Below, piece after piece: positions 14,973-23,045 of a stretch of 64,000 nt of DNA (its first letter is position 1; each line of letters begins with the position of its first letter). The position numbers and the translations under genes are program-made. Below the pieces are notes generated by a model. The model searched no databases, had not been told where the DNA came from, and saw only the letters and a list, made by a program, of their open reading frames with translations. This DNA comes from Streptomyces sp. Root1304 (GTDB lineage Bacteria; Actinomycetota; Actinomycetes; Streptomycetales; Streptomycetaceae): NCBI RefSeq assembly GCF_001426405.1, contig NZ_LMEP01000012.1, forward strand, positions 1,254,707 through 1,318,706, in the 5' to 3' direction.

Positions 14973-16418
14973 GTGACGTCTCGAAAGCCCGATGAACCAT
15001 TGGCGCGCAACTCCAGACTCCGACTCGTCCGCCCGCGGGCGCTGGCCACCGCCCGACGGGCCGTGACGACCCGGCGCACCCGGCCGGCGCCGCGGCCGCC
15101 CGAGGGCACTCCGCCCCGCGCGGAGCTCGCCCGCCAGGCCCGGCAGGTCCTCGCCGACGCCGTACGGATCGCCCGCTGGGCCGCCGTCGAGCGCGGCGTC
15201 GACACGGCCCCCCGCACCGGCCCCGGCGCGCTCCCGGCCACCGTCCCCGCGGCGGTCCCCGCCGAGGAACGGGCAGCCGCCGCACTGGACCTGACACCCG
15301 GCCAGATCCGGGCCGGCTGGGACCGCGCGCGGCTCGCCGGACTCGTCGAACTCCACGACGGCGCCGTCCGCCCCGGCTGGCGGCTGCACGCCTGGGACCG
15401 GGACGACTCCGCGGTCCTGCGCGGCTGGGTCGCGCTCTTCGACGCCTGGTCCCTGGTGCACCCGGCCTCCGGGGGCGTCGCGCCGAGCGCCGTCGCCGAG
15501 GTCGTCGAGGCCGTCCCGCAGGTCCTCTCGCTGCTCCAGCTCTCCCAGGGACCGGTCCTCGTCCCCGCCCTCCTCGACCTGCTCGGCCAGCGCGTCGAGG
15601 AACTGCGCGAGGAGCGCTGCGAGGTCCCGGCCACCGGGCCCGCCGCCGAGACCGCGGCCACCCCGGCCGCGAGCGACGGCGCCGAGGGCCTCCCGGCCCT
15701 CCTCGACTGGGCCCTCGAAGGCCTCGCGGCCGTCGGCGCGCTCACCCTCGACCCCGGTGCGGAAGGGCGTCACGCGACCCTGACCCCGCTCGGGAACTGG
15801 GCGGTCTGGGTCAAGCTGGAGCAGATCTGCGTCGCCGCGCAGAGCCCCGCGGGCAACATCGAGCAGTCCGCCGAGGACATGCTCCGCGGCTGCGCCCGGC
15901 TCACCCCGGGCCCGGCCCGCGCCGAGTACCGCGCCTGGCTCGCGGCCCGCACCCTCGCGGGCGCCGTGGCCGAACTCCTCGCGGTCGCCCGGGGCGAGGA
16001 CGCCCTGCTGCGCGGCCTCGCCTTCGAGGCGCTCCGGGTCGTCGGCGCTCCCGCCGAGGCCGAGGTCCGCGCCACCGTCGCCGAACCCTCGCTCCGGCCG
16101 TACGCCCTGCTCTGGCTCGCCGAGTACGAGGGCGCCGACCCCGACGACGCCCAGGAGGTGCTCACCCGCGAGGAGGCCACCTGGCTCTGGGTGGACACGG
16201 CGGCGGCCGTCGCCGACCACGGCGAGAGCGAGCTGCTCGTCCGGCACCTCGACTCCGCCGTGCAGGGCACCGTCCCCGCGCTGCTCGACGAGGTCCGGGC
16301 CGTCGGCCACCCGCGTACCGTCCAGGTCCTGGTCGCCCTCGCCGCCGCCCACCCCGACCCGGCCCTCGCGAAGGCGGTCCGCAGGGCCGCCTTCCAGGTC
16401 CACACCGGGGGAGCCTGA
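14973..16418 (+). CDS. Conserved hypothetical protein, unrecognised
   Basis: A 481-aa soluble protein from GTG 14973; an upstream in-frame start at 14937 is less likely. The N-terminal 45 residues are very Arg-rich (RLRLVRPRALATARRAVTTRR). The rest is Ala/Leu/Glu-rich and helical, with no signal peptide or membrane segment. The final 200 residues have a HEAT-like rhythm of short amphipathic helices (GNWAVWVKLEQI, LLRGLAFEALRVVG, LRPYALLWLAEYEG). I know similar proteins only as uncharacterised actinobacterial ones. It is transcribed alone and convergent with the VOC gene. No function is proposed. Confidence 0.7.
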   Translation: MTSRKPDEPLARNSRLRLVRPRALATARRAVTTRRTRPAPRPPEGTPPRAELARQARQVLADAVRIARWAAVERGVDTAPRTGPGALPATVPAAVPAEERAAAALDLTPGQIRAGWDRARLAGLVELHDGAVRPGWRLHAWDRDDSAVLRGWVALFDAWSLVHPASGGVAPSAVAEVVEAVPQVLSLLQLSQGPVLVPALLDLLGQRVEELREERCEVPATGPAAETAATPAASDGAEGLPALLDWALEGLAAVGALTLDPGAEGRHATLTPLGNWAVWVKLEQICVAAQSPAGNIEQSAEDMLRGCARLTPGPARAEYRAWLAARTLAGAVAELLAVARGEDALLRGLAFEALRVVGAPAEAEVRATVAEPSLRPYALLWLAEYEGADPDDAQEVLTREEATWLWVDTAAAVADHGESELLVRHLDSAVQGTVPALLDEVRAVGHPRTVQVLVALAAAHPDPALAKAVRRAAFQVHTGGA

Positions 16419-16443
16419 CGAGGACCGCGTCCCCGGCGTCCGG

Positions 16444-16845
16444 CTACTCCGCGGCGCCGGGGGTGTACGTCCCGAAGCTCCAGATGTTCCCCTCGGCGTC
16501 CCGGGCCATGTAGTCCCGGGAGCCGTAGTCCTGGTCCCTGGGCGGCATCACGATCTCGATGCCGTGGGCGGACGCGCGTGCGTGGTGCTCGTCGACGTCG
16601 TCCACGTGCACGAAGACGCCCACCGGGCCGCCGCGGGCCATCAGCTTGTCGAACTCGCTGCCGGTGCCCTTGCTGCCCAGCATCACCATGCCGTTCCCGT
16701 AGGCCAGCTCGGCGTGCGCGACCCGGCCGTCCTCGCTCTCGTACACCGCGGTCGCGGTGAAGCCGAAGCCCTCCGTGAGCTGCTTGATCGCCGCCTTGGC
16801 GTCGTCGTACGTCAGTGTCGGACAGACCTGGGGCGCCTCGGCCAT
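16444..16845 (-). CDS. VOC (glyoxalase/PhnB-like) family protein
   Basis: A 133-aa single vicinal-oxygen-chelate domain. The sequence pattern LTYDDAKAAIKQLTEGFGF, HAELAYGNGMVMLG, VFVHVDDVDEHHARASAHG and RDYMARDAEGNIWSFGTY is typical of the PhnB/glyoxalase-like branch. Such proteins coordinate a divalent metal in dioxygenases, lyases or resistance proteins, or only bind ligand. ATG 16845 has GGGAG 8 nt upstream; GTG 16854 would overlap that site. It has no obvious functional tie to its neighbours. The specific reaction is unknown. Confidence 0.85.
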   Translation of the reverse strand: MAEAPQVCPTLTYDDAKAAIKQLTEGFGFTATAVYESEDGRVAHAELAYGNGMVMLGSKGTGSEFDKLMARGGPVGVFVHVDDVDEHHARASAHGIEIVMPPRDQDYGSRDYMARDAEGNIWSFGTYTPGAAE

Positions 16846-16913
16846 CCCGATCACTCCCTTTCGATGCCGTCGAATGTGACCTGGGTCTCAGTCTCGCAGT
16901 CGCCGCCGACAAC

Positions 16914-17804
16914 TCAGCGGAAGGTGTTGCAGCGGGCCATGTCGCCGGTCCGGTAGCCCTCGTGGAACCACTGCTGCCGCTGCGCCGCCGAGCCGTGCGT
17001 CCAGCTCTCCGGGGTCACCCGGCCCTGGAACTTCTCCTGGATCCGGTCGTCGCCCACCGCGGCCGCCGCGTCCAGGCCGTCCCGGATGTCCGCGTCGGTG
17101 AGCGTCGTCAGGAGCGGCCGGCCGGTCCGGTCGTCGGGGCTGCTGGTCGCGTGCCGCGCCCAGACGCCCGCGTAGCAGTCGGCCTGGAGCTCGACCCGTA
17201 CGGCGTTGGAGTTCGCGCCGGTCCGCCCGTCCTGGGCGCGGCTCAGCGTCCCCATCAGGTTCTGGATGTGGTGGCCGTACTCGTGGGCCACCACGTACGC
17301 CTGCGCGAAGGGCCCGCCGCTCGACCCGAACGTGGTCCGCAACTCGTCGAAGAAGCCCAGGTCCAGATAGACCTGCCGGTCGCCGGGGCAGTAGAAGGGC
17401 CCGACCGCCGAGGTCGCGGAGCCGCACGCGGTCCCGACCTGCCGGCTGAACAGCACCGTCTTCGCGGGCCCGTAGGTGCCGCCCCTGCGCGCGTACTCGG
17501 TCCGCCAGTAGTCCTGGAGGCTGTTGACGACGGCGACGATCCGGCAGTCGTCGCGGGCGTTCGCGTCGGAGCCCTTCCGGCAGCTCTGGTCGACCTGGGC
17601 CACCGACGAGGCGCCGGCCACGGGCTCGTCGCCGCCCGAGGAGAGTCCGAGCTGGTCCGGTCCCACCCCGAAGAGCACGCCCAGGACCAGGGCGATGAGG
17701 CCGATGACGCCGCCGCCGATGGTCGCCCTGCCGCCCGGGACGCGGCTGCCCCGGACGTCCCGTACCTCCGAGGTGTCCAGGTCGGCGTCGTCGTCGAACT
17801 GCAC
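16914..17804 (-). CDS. Neutral zinc metallopeptidase (YpfJ type)
   Basis: A 296-aa membrane-anchored protein of the YpfJ/KPN_02809 putative neutral zinc metallopeptidase family. A short acidic cytoplasmic start is followed by a Gly-rich membrane helix around residues 28-48, then an extracellular catalytic domain. HEYGHH gives the two zinc His residues and catalytic Glu, and ELQADCYAGVWA about 40 residues later supplies the third ligand. Four Cys residues (QSCRKG, DDCRIV, TACGSA, FYCPGD) probably form disulfides outside the cell. Substrate is unknown. It is divergent from the ABC-F gene. Confidence 0.88.
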   Translation of the reverse strand: MQFDDDADLDTSEVRDVRGSRVPGGRATIGGGVIGLIALVLGVLFGVGPDQLGLSSGGDEPVAGASSVAQVDQSCRKGSDANARDDCRIVAVVNSLQDYWRTEYARRGGTYGPAKTVLFSRQVGTACGSATSAVGPFYCPGDRQVYLDLGFFDELRTTFGSSGGPFAQAYVVAHEYGHHIQNLMGTLSRAQDGRTGANSNAVRVELQADCYAGVWARHATSSPDDRTGRPLLTTLTDADIRDGLDAAAAVGDDRIQEKFQGRVTPESWTHGSAAQRQQWFHEGYRTGDMARCNTFR

Positions 17805-17973
17805 GGTCCACCACCCTCCGCGTCACTGCCGCGGCGGTGGCCGCCGCCCTGTGCCGAGTATCAGACGATCTCTAATCTGTCGCCCGTTTTACGGCTCATA
17901 GGCAGGAATGTGAGAAGAACACGCATTCGTCCTCTGTACCCCGCATGGCCGAAAAGCAGTTGCAGGTGCCCGT

Positions 17974-17985
17974 TAGACTGGCGGT
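17974..17985 (+). promoter_or_regulatory. Predicted -10 element for a leaderless transcript
   Basis: TAGACT at 17974-17979 is a good TANNNT -10 hexamer and lies exactly 6 bp before the ATG at 17986, the spacing expected when transcription starts on the first base of a start codon. The -35 region (near 17951-17956) is weak. Inference from spacing only. Confidence 0.5.
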
Positions 17986-18012
17986 ATGGCCATTCTCCTC
18001 TGGGTGCATTAG
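17986..18012 (+). CDS. Putative 8-residue leader peptide ahead of the ABC-F gene
   Basis: ATGGCC begins a nine-codon frame encoding MAILLWVH and a TAG stop, 61 bp before the ABC-F start codon. It directly follows a TANNNT -10 element at the spacing of leaderless messages and has no ribosome site of its own. Several ABC-F antibiotic-resistance genes are switched on by ribosomes stalling on such short leaders. Here the peptide could sense ribosome-targeting drugs or act as a translation gauge. That is inference, and the frame could be chance. Confidence 0.4.
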   Translation: MAILLWVH

Positions 18013-18073
18013 CGGCGTCGAAGCCCACCACCAGTCGTCCTTCCGCCCTTTCCCACCGCCCTGGAGTCTGTCC

Positions 18074-19672
18074 GTGATCACCGCATCCGGCGTCGAGCTG
18101 CGCGCCGGCGCCCGTGTCCTCATCGAATCCGCTTCCTTCCGCGTCGCCAAGGGCGACCGCATCGGCCTCGTCGGCCGCAACGGAGCGGGCAAGACCACCC
18201 TCACCAAGTGCCTCGCGGGCGAGGGACAGCCGGCCGCCGGCACCATCGCCCGCTCCGGCGAGGTCGGCTATCTGCCGCAGGACCCGCGCACCGGTGACCT
18301 CGACGTCCTGGCCCGCGACCGCATCCTCTCCGCCCGCGGCCTCGACGTCCTCATCAAGAAGATGCGGATGAACGAGGAGCGCATCGCCACCGGCTCCGGC
18401 GGCACCCGCGACAAGGCGATGCGGCAGTACGAGCGCCAGGAGACGGAGTTCCTCACCAAGGGCGGCTACGCGGCCGAGGCCGAGGCCTCCACCATCGCCG
18501 CCGCCCTCGGCCTGCCCGACCGCGTCATGGGCCAGCCGCTGCACACCCTCTCCGGCGGTCAGCGCCGCCGCGTCGAGCTGGCCCGGATCCTCTTCTCGGA
18601 CGCCGACACGCTCCTCCTCGACGAGCCCACGAACCACCTCGACGCCGACTCCATCGTCTGGCTGCGGGACTACCTGAAGACCTACCGCGGCGGCTTCATC
18701 GTCATCTCCCACGACGTCGACCTCGTCGAGACCGTGGTCAACAAGGTCTTCTACCTGGACGCCAACCGCTCCACCATCGACGTCTACAACATGGGCTGGA
18801 AGCTCTACCAGCAGCAGCGCGAGGCCGACGAGAAGCGCCGCAAGCGCGAGCGCCAGAACGCCGAGAAGAAGGCCGCCGCCCTCAACTCGCAGGCCGACAA
18901 GATGCGTGCCAAGGCCACCAAGACCGTGGCCGCGCAGAACATGGCCAAGCGCGCCGAGCGGCTGCTCTCCGGCCTGGAGGCGGTGCGCGCCTCCGACAAG
19001 GTCGCCAAGCTCCGCTTCCCCGAGCCCGCGCCCTGCGGCAAGACCCCGCTGACGGCCGAGGGACTCTCCAAGTCCTACGGTTCGCTCGAGATCTTCACGG
19101 ATGTGGACCTCGCCATCGACAAGGGCTCCCGCGTCGTCATCCTCGGCCTCAACGGCGCGGGCAAGACCACGCTGCTGCGGCTCCTCGCCGGGGCCGAGAA
19201 GCCCGACACGGGCGAGGTCACCCCGGGCCACGGCCTCAAGCTCGGCTACTACGCCCAGGAGCACGAGACGCTCGACCCCGAGCGCAGCGTCCTGGAGAAC
19301 ATGCGCTCGGCCGCACCCGACCTCGACCTCGTCCAGGTCCGCAAGACGCTCGGCTCCTTCCTGTTCTCCGGCGACGACGTCGACAAGCCGGCCGGGGTCC
19401 TCTCCGGCGGCGAGAAGACCCGGCTGGCCCTGGCCACCCTGGTCGTCTCCTCGGCCAACGTGCTGCTCCTGGACGAGCCCACCAACAACCTGGACCCGGC
19501 CAGCCGCGAGGAGATCCTCGGGGCCCTGCGCACCTACAAGGGCGCCGTCGTCCTGGTCACCCACGACGAGGGCGCGGTGGACGCGCTGGAGCCGGAGCGG
19601 ATCATCCTGCTCCCGGACGGCGTCGAGGACCTGTGGGGCCCGGACTACGCGGACCTGGTCACCCTCGCCTGA
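18074..19672 (+). CDS. ABC-F family ATPase (ribosome-associated translation factor type)
   Basis: A 532-aa duplicated ABC ATPase without membrane domains. Cassette 1 has Walker A GRNGAGKTT, signature LSGGQ and Walker B LLLDEPTNHLD. Cassette 2 has GLNGAGKTT, LSGGE and LLLDEPTNNLD. A basic coiled linker of about 80 residues joins them (QQQREADEKRRKRERQNAEKK and AKATKTVAAQNMAKRAERLL). ABC-F proteins enter the ribosomal E-site to free stalled or drug-blocked ribosomes. This linker is medium length, nearer to housekeeping EttA/Uup-like members than to known drug-specific ones, so a resistance role is not assured. GTG 18074 has GGAG 8 nt upstream. The upstream frame from ATG 17945 uses rare AGA and is unlikely to be coding. 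Confidence 0.92.
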   Translation: MITASGVELRAGARVLIESASFRVAKGDRIGLVGRNGAGKTTLTKCLAGEGQPAAGTIARSGEVGYLPQDPRTGDLDVLARDRILSARGLDVLIKKMRMNEERIATGSGGTRDKAMRQYERQETEFLTKGGYAAEAEASTIAAALGLPDRVMGQPLHTLSGGQRRRVELARILFSDADTLLLDEPTNHLDADSIVWLRDYLKTYRGGFIVISHDVDLVETVVNKVFYLDANRSTIDVYNMGWKLYQQQREADEKRRKRERQNAEKKAAALNSQADKMRAKATKTVAAQNMAKRAERLLSGLEAVRASDKVAKLRFPEPAPCGKTPLTAEGLSKSYGSLEIFTDVDLAIDKGSRVVILGLNGAGKTTLLRLLAGAEKPDTGEVTPGHGLKLGYYAQEHETLDPERSVLENMRSAAPDLDLVQVRKTLGSFLFSGDDVDKPAGVLSGGEKTRLALATLVVSSANVLLLDEPTNNLDPASREEILGALRTYKGAVVLVTHDEGAVDALEPERIILLPDGVEDLWGPDYADLVTLA

Positions 19673-20046
19673 CCCACGACGGCCGTGAGCGGCCCGGAAA
19701 CGGGCCGGAGCGGCCGGGAGTGATCATCCCGGGCTGGATCATTCGGCTCATGGGTGATCCTTCATCTGAGTGAGGGCGTCTCGTACTCCCCGGCGCGGTG
19801 CTCTGCCGAATCCTTCCGGCAGACCCGCGCCGTACGTGTGTTCCCCCAGCGTCCGTGACCTGGCACTTCCCGCGCCACGCGGCGCGGGCGGTCGTTTCCG
19901 GCCCATCGGAATTCAGGCCTCCGATTGTGACGACGGAGCGCTCGTCCACAAATCCGGCGGCACGGACCTTGTCGAATGGGTGGCCAGGACGGGCGGGAGG
20001 GGTGATCATGAGAAGTCCAGAGCGCACTTCCCATGAGGAGGCACGG
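19673..20046 (+). other. Intergenic region with terminator hairpin and GATC cluster upstream of gbn
   Basis: About 370 bp. It opens with a short CGGCCCG/CGGGCCG hairpin with GAAA loop (19690-19707), a plausible end for the ABC-F transcript. Three GATC sites lie at 19722, 19737 and 19755, with a fourth at 20004. GATC is the core recognised by the Gbn protein encoded just downstream, so autoregulation is a reasonable guess. I see no other gene here. Confidence 0.55.
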
Positions 20047-20268
20047 GTGGCCGAGACTCTGAAGAAGGGCAGCCGGGTGACCGGCGCCGCGCGCGACAAG
20101 CTCGCGGCAGACCTGAAGAAGAAGTACGACTCCGGTGCGAGCATCCGGGCGCTGGCCGAGGAAACGGGCCGCTCCTACGGATTCGTCCACCGGATGCTCA
20201 GCGAGTCCGGAGTCACGCTGCGTGGACGCGGCGGAGCGACCCGGGGCAAGAAGGCGGCCTCGGCCTGA
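20047..20268 (+). CDS. gbn: Gbn-like small nucleoid-associated HTH protein
   Basis: A 73-aa basic protein that I identify with the conserved Streptomyces GATC-binding nucleoid-associated protein Gbn (SCO1839 in S. coelicolor, from memory). The first 30 residues are Lys/Ala-rich (ETLKKGSRVTGAARDKLAADLKKKY). A helix-turn-helix follows in SIRALAEETGRSYGFVHRMLSESG, and the tail is Arg/Gly/Lys-rich. GTG 20047 has a perfect AGGAGG 5 nt upstream. An in-frame ATG at 20008 with its own GGGAGGGG would add 13 residues and cannot be excluded. Proposed role: chromosome organisation and gene expression during development. GATC sites upstream suggest self-binding. Confidence 0.82.
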   Translation: MAETLKKGSRVTGAARDKLAADLKKKYDSGASIRALAEETGRSYGFVHRMLSESGVTLRGRGGATRGKKAASA

Positions 20269-20397
20269 CATCGGGGCGGCTCGACCGGGCCACCGGGTCT
20301 CCCGGTGGCCACCCGGTCGGTCTTCGGGCCGGCCCGGTGGTTACTGTGCAGTCACTTAGCATCGGATGCAGTGCTGCACCGGAACCGGAGGCGCCCC

Positions 20398-21198
20398 ATG
20401 ACTACGCTCGACGACTCTGAGCTCGTATTCGACAAGGACGGTGTACGGCTCACCGTCGAGGACGCCGTTGCCACGGTGACCCTGACCAATCCGGCGAAGC
20501 GCAACGCCCAGTCTCCCGCTCTGTGGCGGGCGTTGACAGAAGCCGGCCGGTCATTGCCCGGCAGCGTGCGGGTCGTCGTTCTGCGCGGTGAGGGCGCGTC
20601 CTTCTCCGCCGGACTCGACCGGCAGGCGTTCACGCCCGAGGGCTTCGACGGAGAGCCGTCCTTCATCGATCTCGCGCGCGGTTCCGACCAGGAACTCGAC
20701 GCCGTCATCGCCGAGTACCAGGAGGCGTTCACCTGGTGGCGCCGCAGCGACCTCGTGTCGATCGCGGCCGTCCAGGGCCATGCCATCGGCGCGGGCTTCC
20801 AGCTCGCTCTCGCCTGCGACCTGCGGGTCGTCGCCGAGGACGTGCAGTTCGCCATGCGCGAGACCAGCCTGGGCCTCGTCCCGGACCTGACCGGGACGCA
20901 TCCGCTCGTCTCGCTCGTCGGCTACGCCCGCGCGCTGGAGATCTGCGCCACCGGGCGCTTCGTCCACGCCGAGGAGGCCGAGCGCATCGGTCTCGCCAAC
21001 CTCTCCGTGCCCGCCGCCGAGCTCGACGCGGCGGTACGGGACCTCGGCGCCGCCCTGCTCGCGGCGCCGCGCGACGCCCTCACCGAGACCAAGGCGCTCC
21101 TCCAGGGCGTCTCCGGCCGCTCGTACGAGGAGCAGCGCGCCGCCGAGCGCGCCGCCCAGGCCCGCCGCCTGCGCGACCTCGCGGGCCTCGGCGACTGA
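20398..21198 (+). CDS. Enoyl-CoA hydratase/isomerase (crotonase) family protein
   Basis: A 266-aa crotonase-fold acyl-CoA enzyme. LRGEGASFSAGLDRQ and QGHAIGAGFQLALACDLRV form the oxyanion hole and CoA site. Aligned by eye with mitochondrial enoyl-CoA hydratase, the second catalytic Glu is kept (in RETSLGLVPD). The first, usually in GGGxELA, is Gln (GAGFQLA). Hydratase activity may therefore be altered and an isomerase or hydrolase role is possible. ATG 20398 has GGAG 7-8 nt upstream. It is next to gbn but separated by 130 bp, and convergent with the following hypothetical. No pathway partner is adjacent. Confidence 0.88.
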   Translation: MTTLDDSELVFDKDGVRLTVEDAVATVTLTNPAKRNAQSPALWRALTEAGRSLPGSVRVVVLRGEGASFSAGLDRQAFTPEGFDGEPSFIDLARGSDQELDAVIAEYQEAFTWWRRSDLVSIAAVQGHAIGAGFQLALACDLRVVAEDVQFAMRETSLGLVPDLTGTHPLVSLVGYARALEICATGRFVHAEEAERIGLANLSVPAAELDAAVRDLGAALLAAPRDALTETKALLQGVSGRSYEEQRAAERAAQARRLRDLAGLGD

Positions 21199-21211
21199 CG
21201 TCGTCCGCGCC

Positions 21212-21868
21212 CTAGCGCAGTTCCGACACCACCACCGTGACCGCGGTGCCCTCCGGGGCGGCCGCGGTCACGGCCGTCCGCACGGAACGTGCCACGTCCA
21301 GGGGCCGGCGCCCGGCCGTCACGGCCAGCTCCAGCCGTACCCCGTCCTCGTTCCGGCGCACCGGCGGGCCCAGCGCGTCCGTCACCCCGGCGACCCCCGG
21401 CACCCCGAGCGCCACCAGGGCCAGGGGGTCGTCCGTCGCCGGGGAGGTCCGGCCCGGCCGGGGTTCGGCGGGGGTCGCCGCCGGGGGCTCCGCGTCGAGC
21501 AGCTCCGTCACCCGTAGGTCCACGGCCGCCACCACCAGGCCGATCCCGCCCTCGGCCGCCGCGAGCAGGGCCGCGCGCAGCGCGTCCGAAAGCTCGGGCA
21601 GCGGCCGCCCGGCCACCGCCGCGAACGCGGCCGTGATCCGTACGGACCCGGGCGCCGCGTACGGCCCGGTCTCCTGGTCCTCGTCGGCCGTTCCGATCCG
21701 CAGAATCCCCGGCACCACCCCCCGTACGGCCCCACCGGCCCCGTCGAGCACTTCGCGTACCGTCCGCTCGGTGATCCAGGCGCCGTCCGTCGCCGTTCCG
21801 AGCGGCAGCAGCCTGCCCGGGGCGAGCCGGTCCCGTACCGCAGCAGTCCAACCCTCAGCCGTCGTCAT
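21212..21868 (-). CDS. Hypothetical protein with Asp23-like repeats
   Basis: A 218-aa soluble protein. Two segments resemble the short beta-alpha-beta unit of Asp23/Gls24 proteins: SVRITAAFAAVAG with LPELSDALRAALLAA, and GVRLELAVTAGRRPLDVARSVRTAVTAA with a terminal TVVVSEL. A Pro/Ala/Glu-rich linker joins them. No signal peptide or membrane segment is present. It is divergent from the asp23 operon with 93 bp between starts, so it is likely part of the same envelope-stress neighbourhood. I do not recognise a characterised homologue. Confidence 0.65.
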   Translation of the reverse strand: MTTAEGWTAAVRDRLAPGRLLPLGTATDGAWITERTVREVLDGAGGAVRGVVPGILRIGTADEDQETGPYAAPGSVRITAAFAAVAGRPLPELSDALRAALLAAAEGGIGLVVAAVDLRVTELLDAEPPAATPAEPRPGRTSPATDDPLALVALGVPGVAGVTDALGPPVRRNEDGVRLELAVTAGRRPLDVARSVRTAVTAAAPEGTAVTVVVSELR

Positions 21869-21961
21869 TGCCCCAGCCTGCCGTATCCCCGGGGCGGTAC
21901 CGGGTAAGCGCCCTTAGTGTGAGCGAAGAACCCCGAAATATCCCAGAAGGGGCTAAACGTG

Positions 21962-22438
21962 ATGACGGACACCACGCATTCCCACGAGCCGACGGGCGAC
22001 GACCCGCGCCGCACCTCGGTGACCAAGCGGGGCGGCGGCGCGGCCGCCTCCCGCGGCCGGACGACGATCGCCGACGGCGTCGTCGAGAAGATCGCCGGAC
22101 TCGCCGCCCGTGACGTCGTCGGCGTCCACGCGATGGGCAGCGGCCTCTCCCGCACCTTCGGCGCCGTGCGCGACCGGGTGCCCGGCGGGGGCGGCGGAAA
22201 GGCGAGCGTCACCCGAGGCGTGAAGGCCGAGGTCGGCGAGGTGCAGACCGCGCTCGACCTGGAGATCGTCGTCGACTACGGCGTCTCCATCGCCGACGTG
22301 GCGGGCGACGTCCGCGAGAACGTCATCGCCGCCGTCGAGCGGATGACCGGCCTCGAGGTCGTCGAGGTCAACATCGCCGTCAGCGACGTGAAGCTGCCCG
22401 ACGAGGAGGAGGACGAGCCGGAACCCCGGCTCCAGTGA
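21962..22438 (+). CDS. Asp23/Gls24 family envelope stress protein
   Basis: A 158-aa protein. A charged 30-residue start leads to the Asp23 domain: TTIADGVVEKIAGLAARDVVGVHAMG, then VGEVQTALDLEIVVDYGVSIADVAGDVRENVIAAVERMTGLEVVEVNIAVSDV split over the rest, and an acidic tail. In Firmicutes Asp23 polymerises beneath the membrane, held by AmaP. An AmaP-like gene lies four genes downstream here. ATG 21962 is taken as start; GTG 21959 immediately before it is equally served by GAAGGGG. It is the first gene of a five-gene plus-strand operon. Confidence 0.88.
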   Translation: MTDTTHSHEPTGDDPRRTSVTKRGGGAAASRGRTTIADGVVEKIAGLAARDVVGVHAMGSGLSRTFGAVRDRVPGGGGGKASVTRGVKAEVGEVQTALDLEIVVDYGVSIADVAGDVRENVIAAVERMTGLEVVEVNIAVSDVKLPDEEEDEPEPRLQ

Positions 22439-22490
22439 GAACTGACGGGTGCGTACAGGGGGCTCAGGAGGACTCGGAAAGGGGTCAGGA

Positions 22491-22682
22491 ATGAGCATGG
22501 CGGTGGTCGGCCTGGTGGCCGGCATGGCTCTCGGCTTCGCCGGATACTTCGGCGGCTTCGGAGCGTTTCTGCTGGTCGCGGCCTTGGGGGCGATCGGCTT
22601 CGTGGCCGGCCGCTTCCTCGACGGCGACCTCGAACCCGGCGATCTGTTCCGGGGCCGCGACCGCGGCGACCGGCGGAGGTGA
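22491..22682 (+). CDS. Small membrane protein of the Asp23 operon (DUF2273-like)
   Basis: A 63-aa protein with two adjoining hydrophobic segments (residues 3-22 and 24-44) rich in Gly, and a charged C-terminal tail with GDLEPGDLFRGRDRGDRRR. It resembles the short integral membrane proteins encoded beside Asp23/AmaP in Gram-positives. ATG 22491 has AAAGGGG 6 nt upstream. It lies between two Asp23-domain genes. A membrane-anchoring role for Asp23 is inference. Confidence 0.7.
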   Translation: MSMAVVGLVAGMALGFAGYFGGFGAFLLVAALGAIGFVAGRFLDGDLEPGDLFRGRDRGDRRR

Positions 22683-22688
22683 CGCGGG

Positions 22689-23045
22689 GTGACAGCCGAG
22701 CCGGCCCGCGGCCCCGTGCGTGACCGGGGGGCGACCAGGATCGCCGACCGGGTCGTCGCGAAGATCGCCGCCCAGGCGGCACGGGAGGCCGCGGGCCCGG
22801 TCCCCGAGGGGGGCTCCGCGCCCCACGCCTCGGTCGTCGTCCACCGCGACGTCGCCCGGGTCGCGGTGAGCCTGGAACTCGCCTACCCCTCGGACGTCGG
22901 CCGCCGCTGCGGGGCCGTACGGGGCCGGGTCCGCTCCCGCGTGGAGACCCTCGTGGGCATGGAGGTCCACGAGGTCACCGTCCAGGTGGAACGCCTCCAC
23001 TCACCCCTCACCCGACAGGCCACACGGAGGGACCGCGTGTCATGA
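22689..23045 (+). CDS. Second Asp23/Gls24-domain protein
   Basis: A 118-aa protein with an Asp23-like core: ATRIADRVVAKIAAQAAREA, HASVVVHRDVARVAVSLELAYPSD and VRSRVETLVGMEVHEVTVQVERL. It lacks the acidic tail of the first paralogue. GTG 22689 follows the small membrane gene by 6 bp, and its stop overlaps the next start (ATGA at 23042), so the genes are translationally coupled. Confidence 0.8.
   Translation: MTAEPARGPVRDRGATRIADRVVAKIAAQAAREAAGPVPEGGSAPHASVVVHRDVARVAVSLELAYPSDVGRRCGAVRGRVRSRVETLVGMEVHEVTVQVERLHSPLTRQATRRDRVS

Noticed and set aside
17945..18073. N-terminal extension of the ABC-F protein from ATG 17945
   Set aside because: It would include a rare AGA codon, run across the predicted promoter and add 43 residues before a conserved family N-terminus that has its own ribosome site at 18074.
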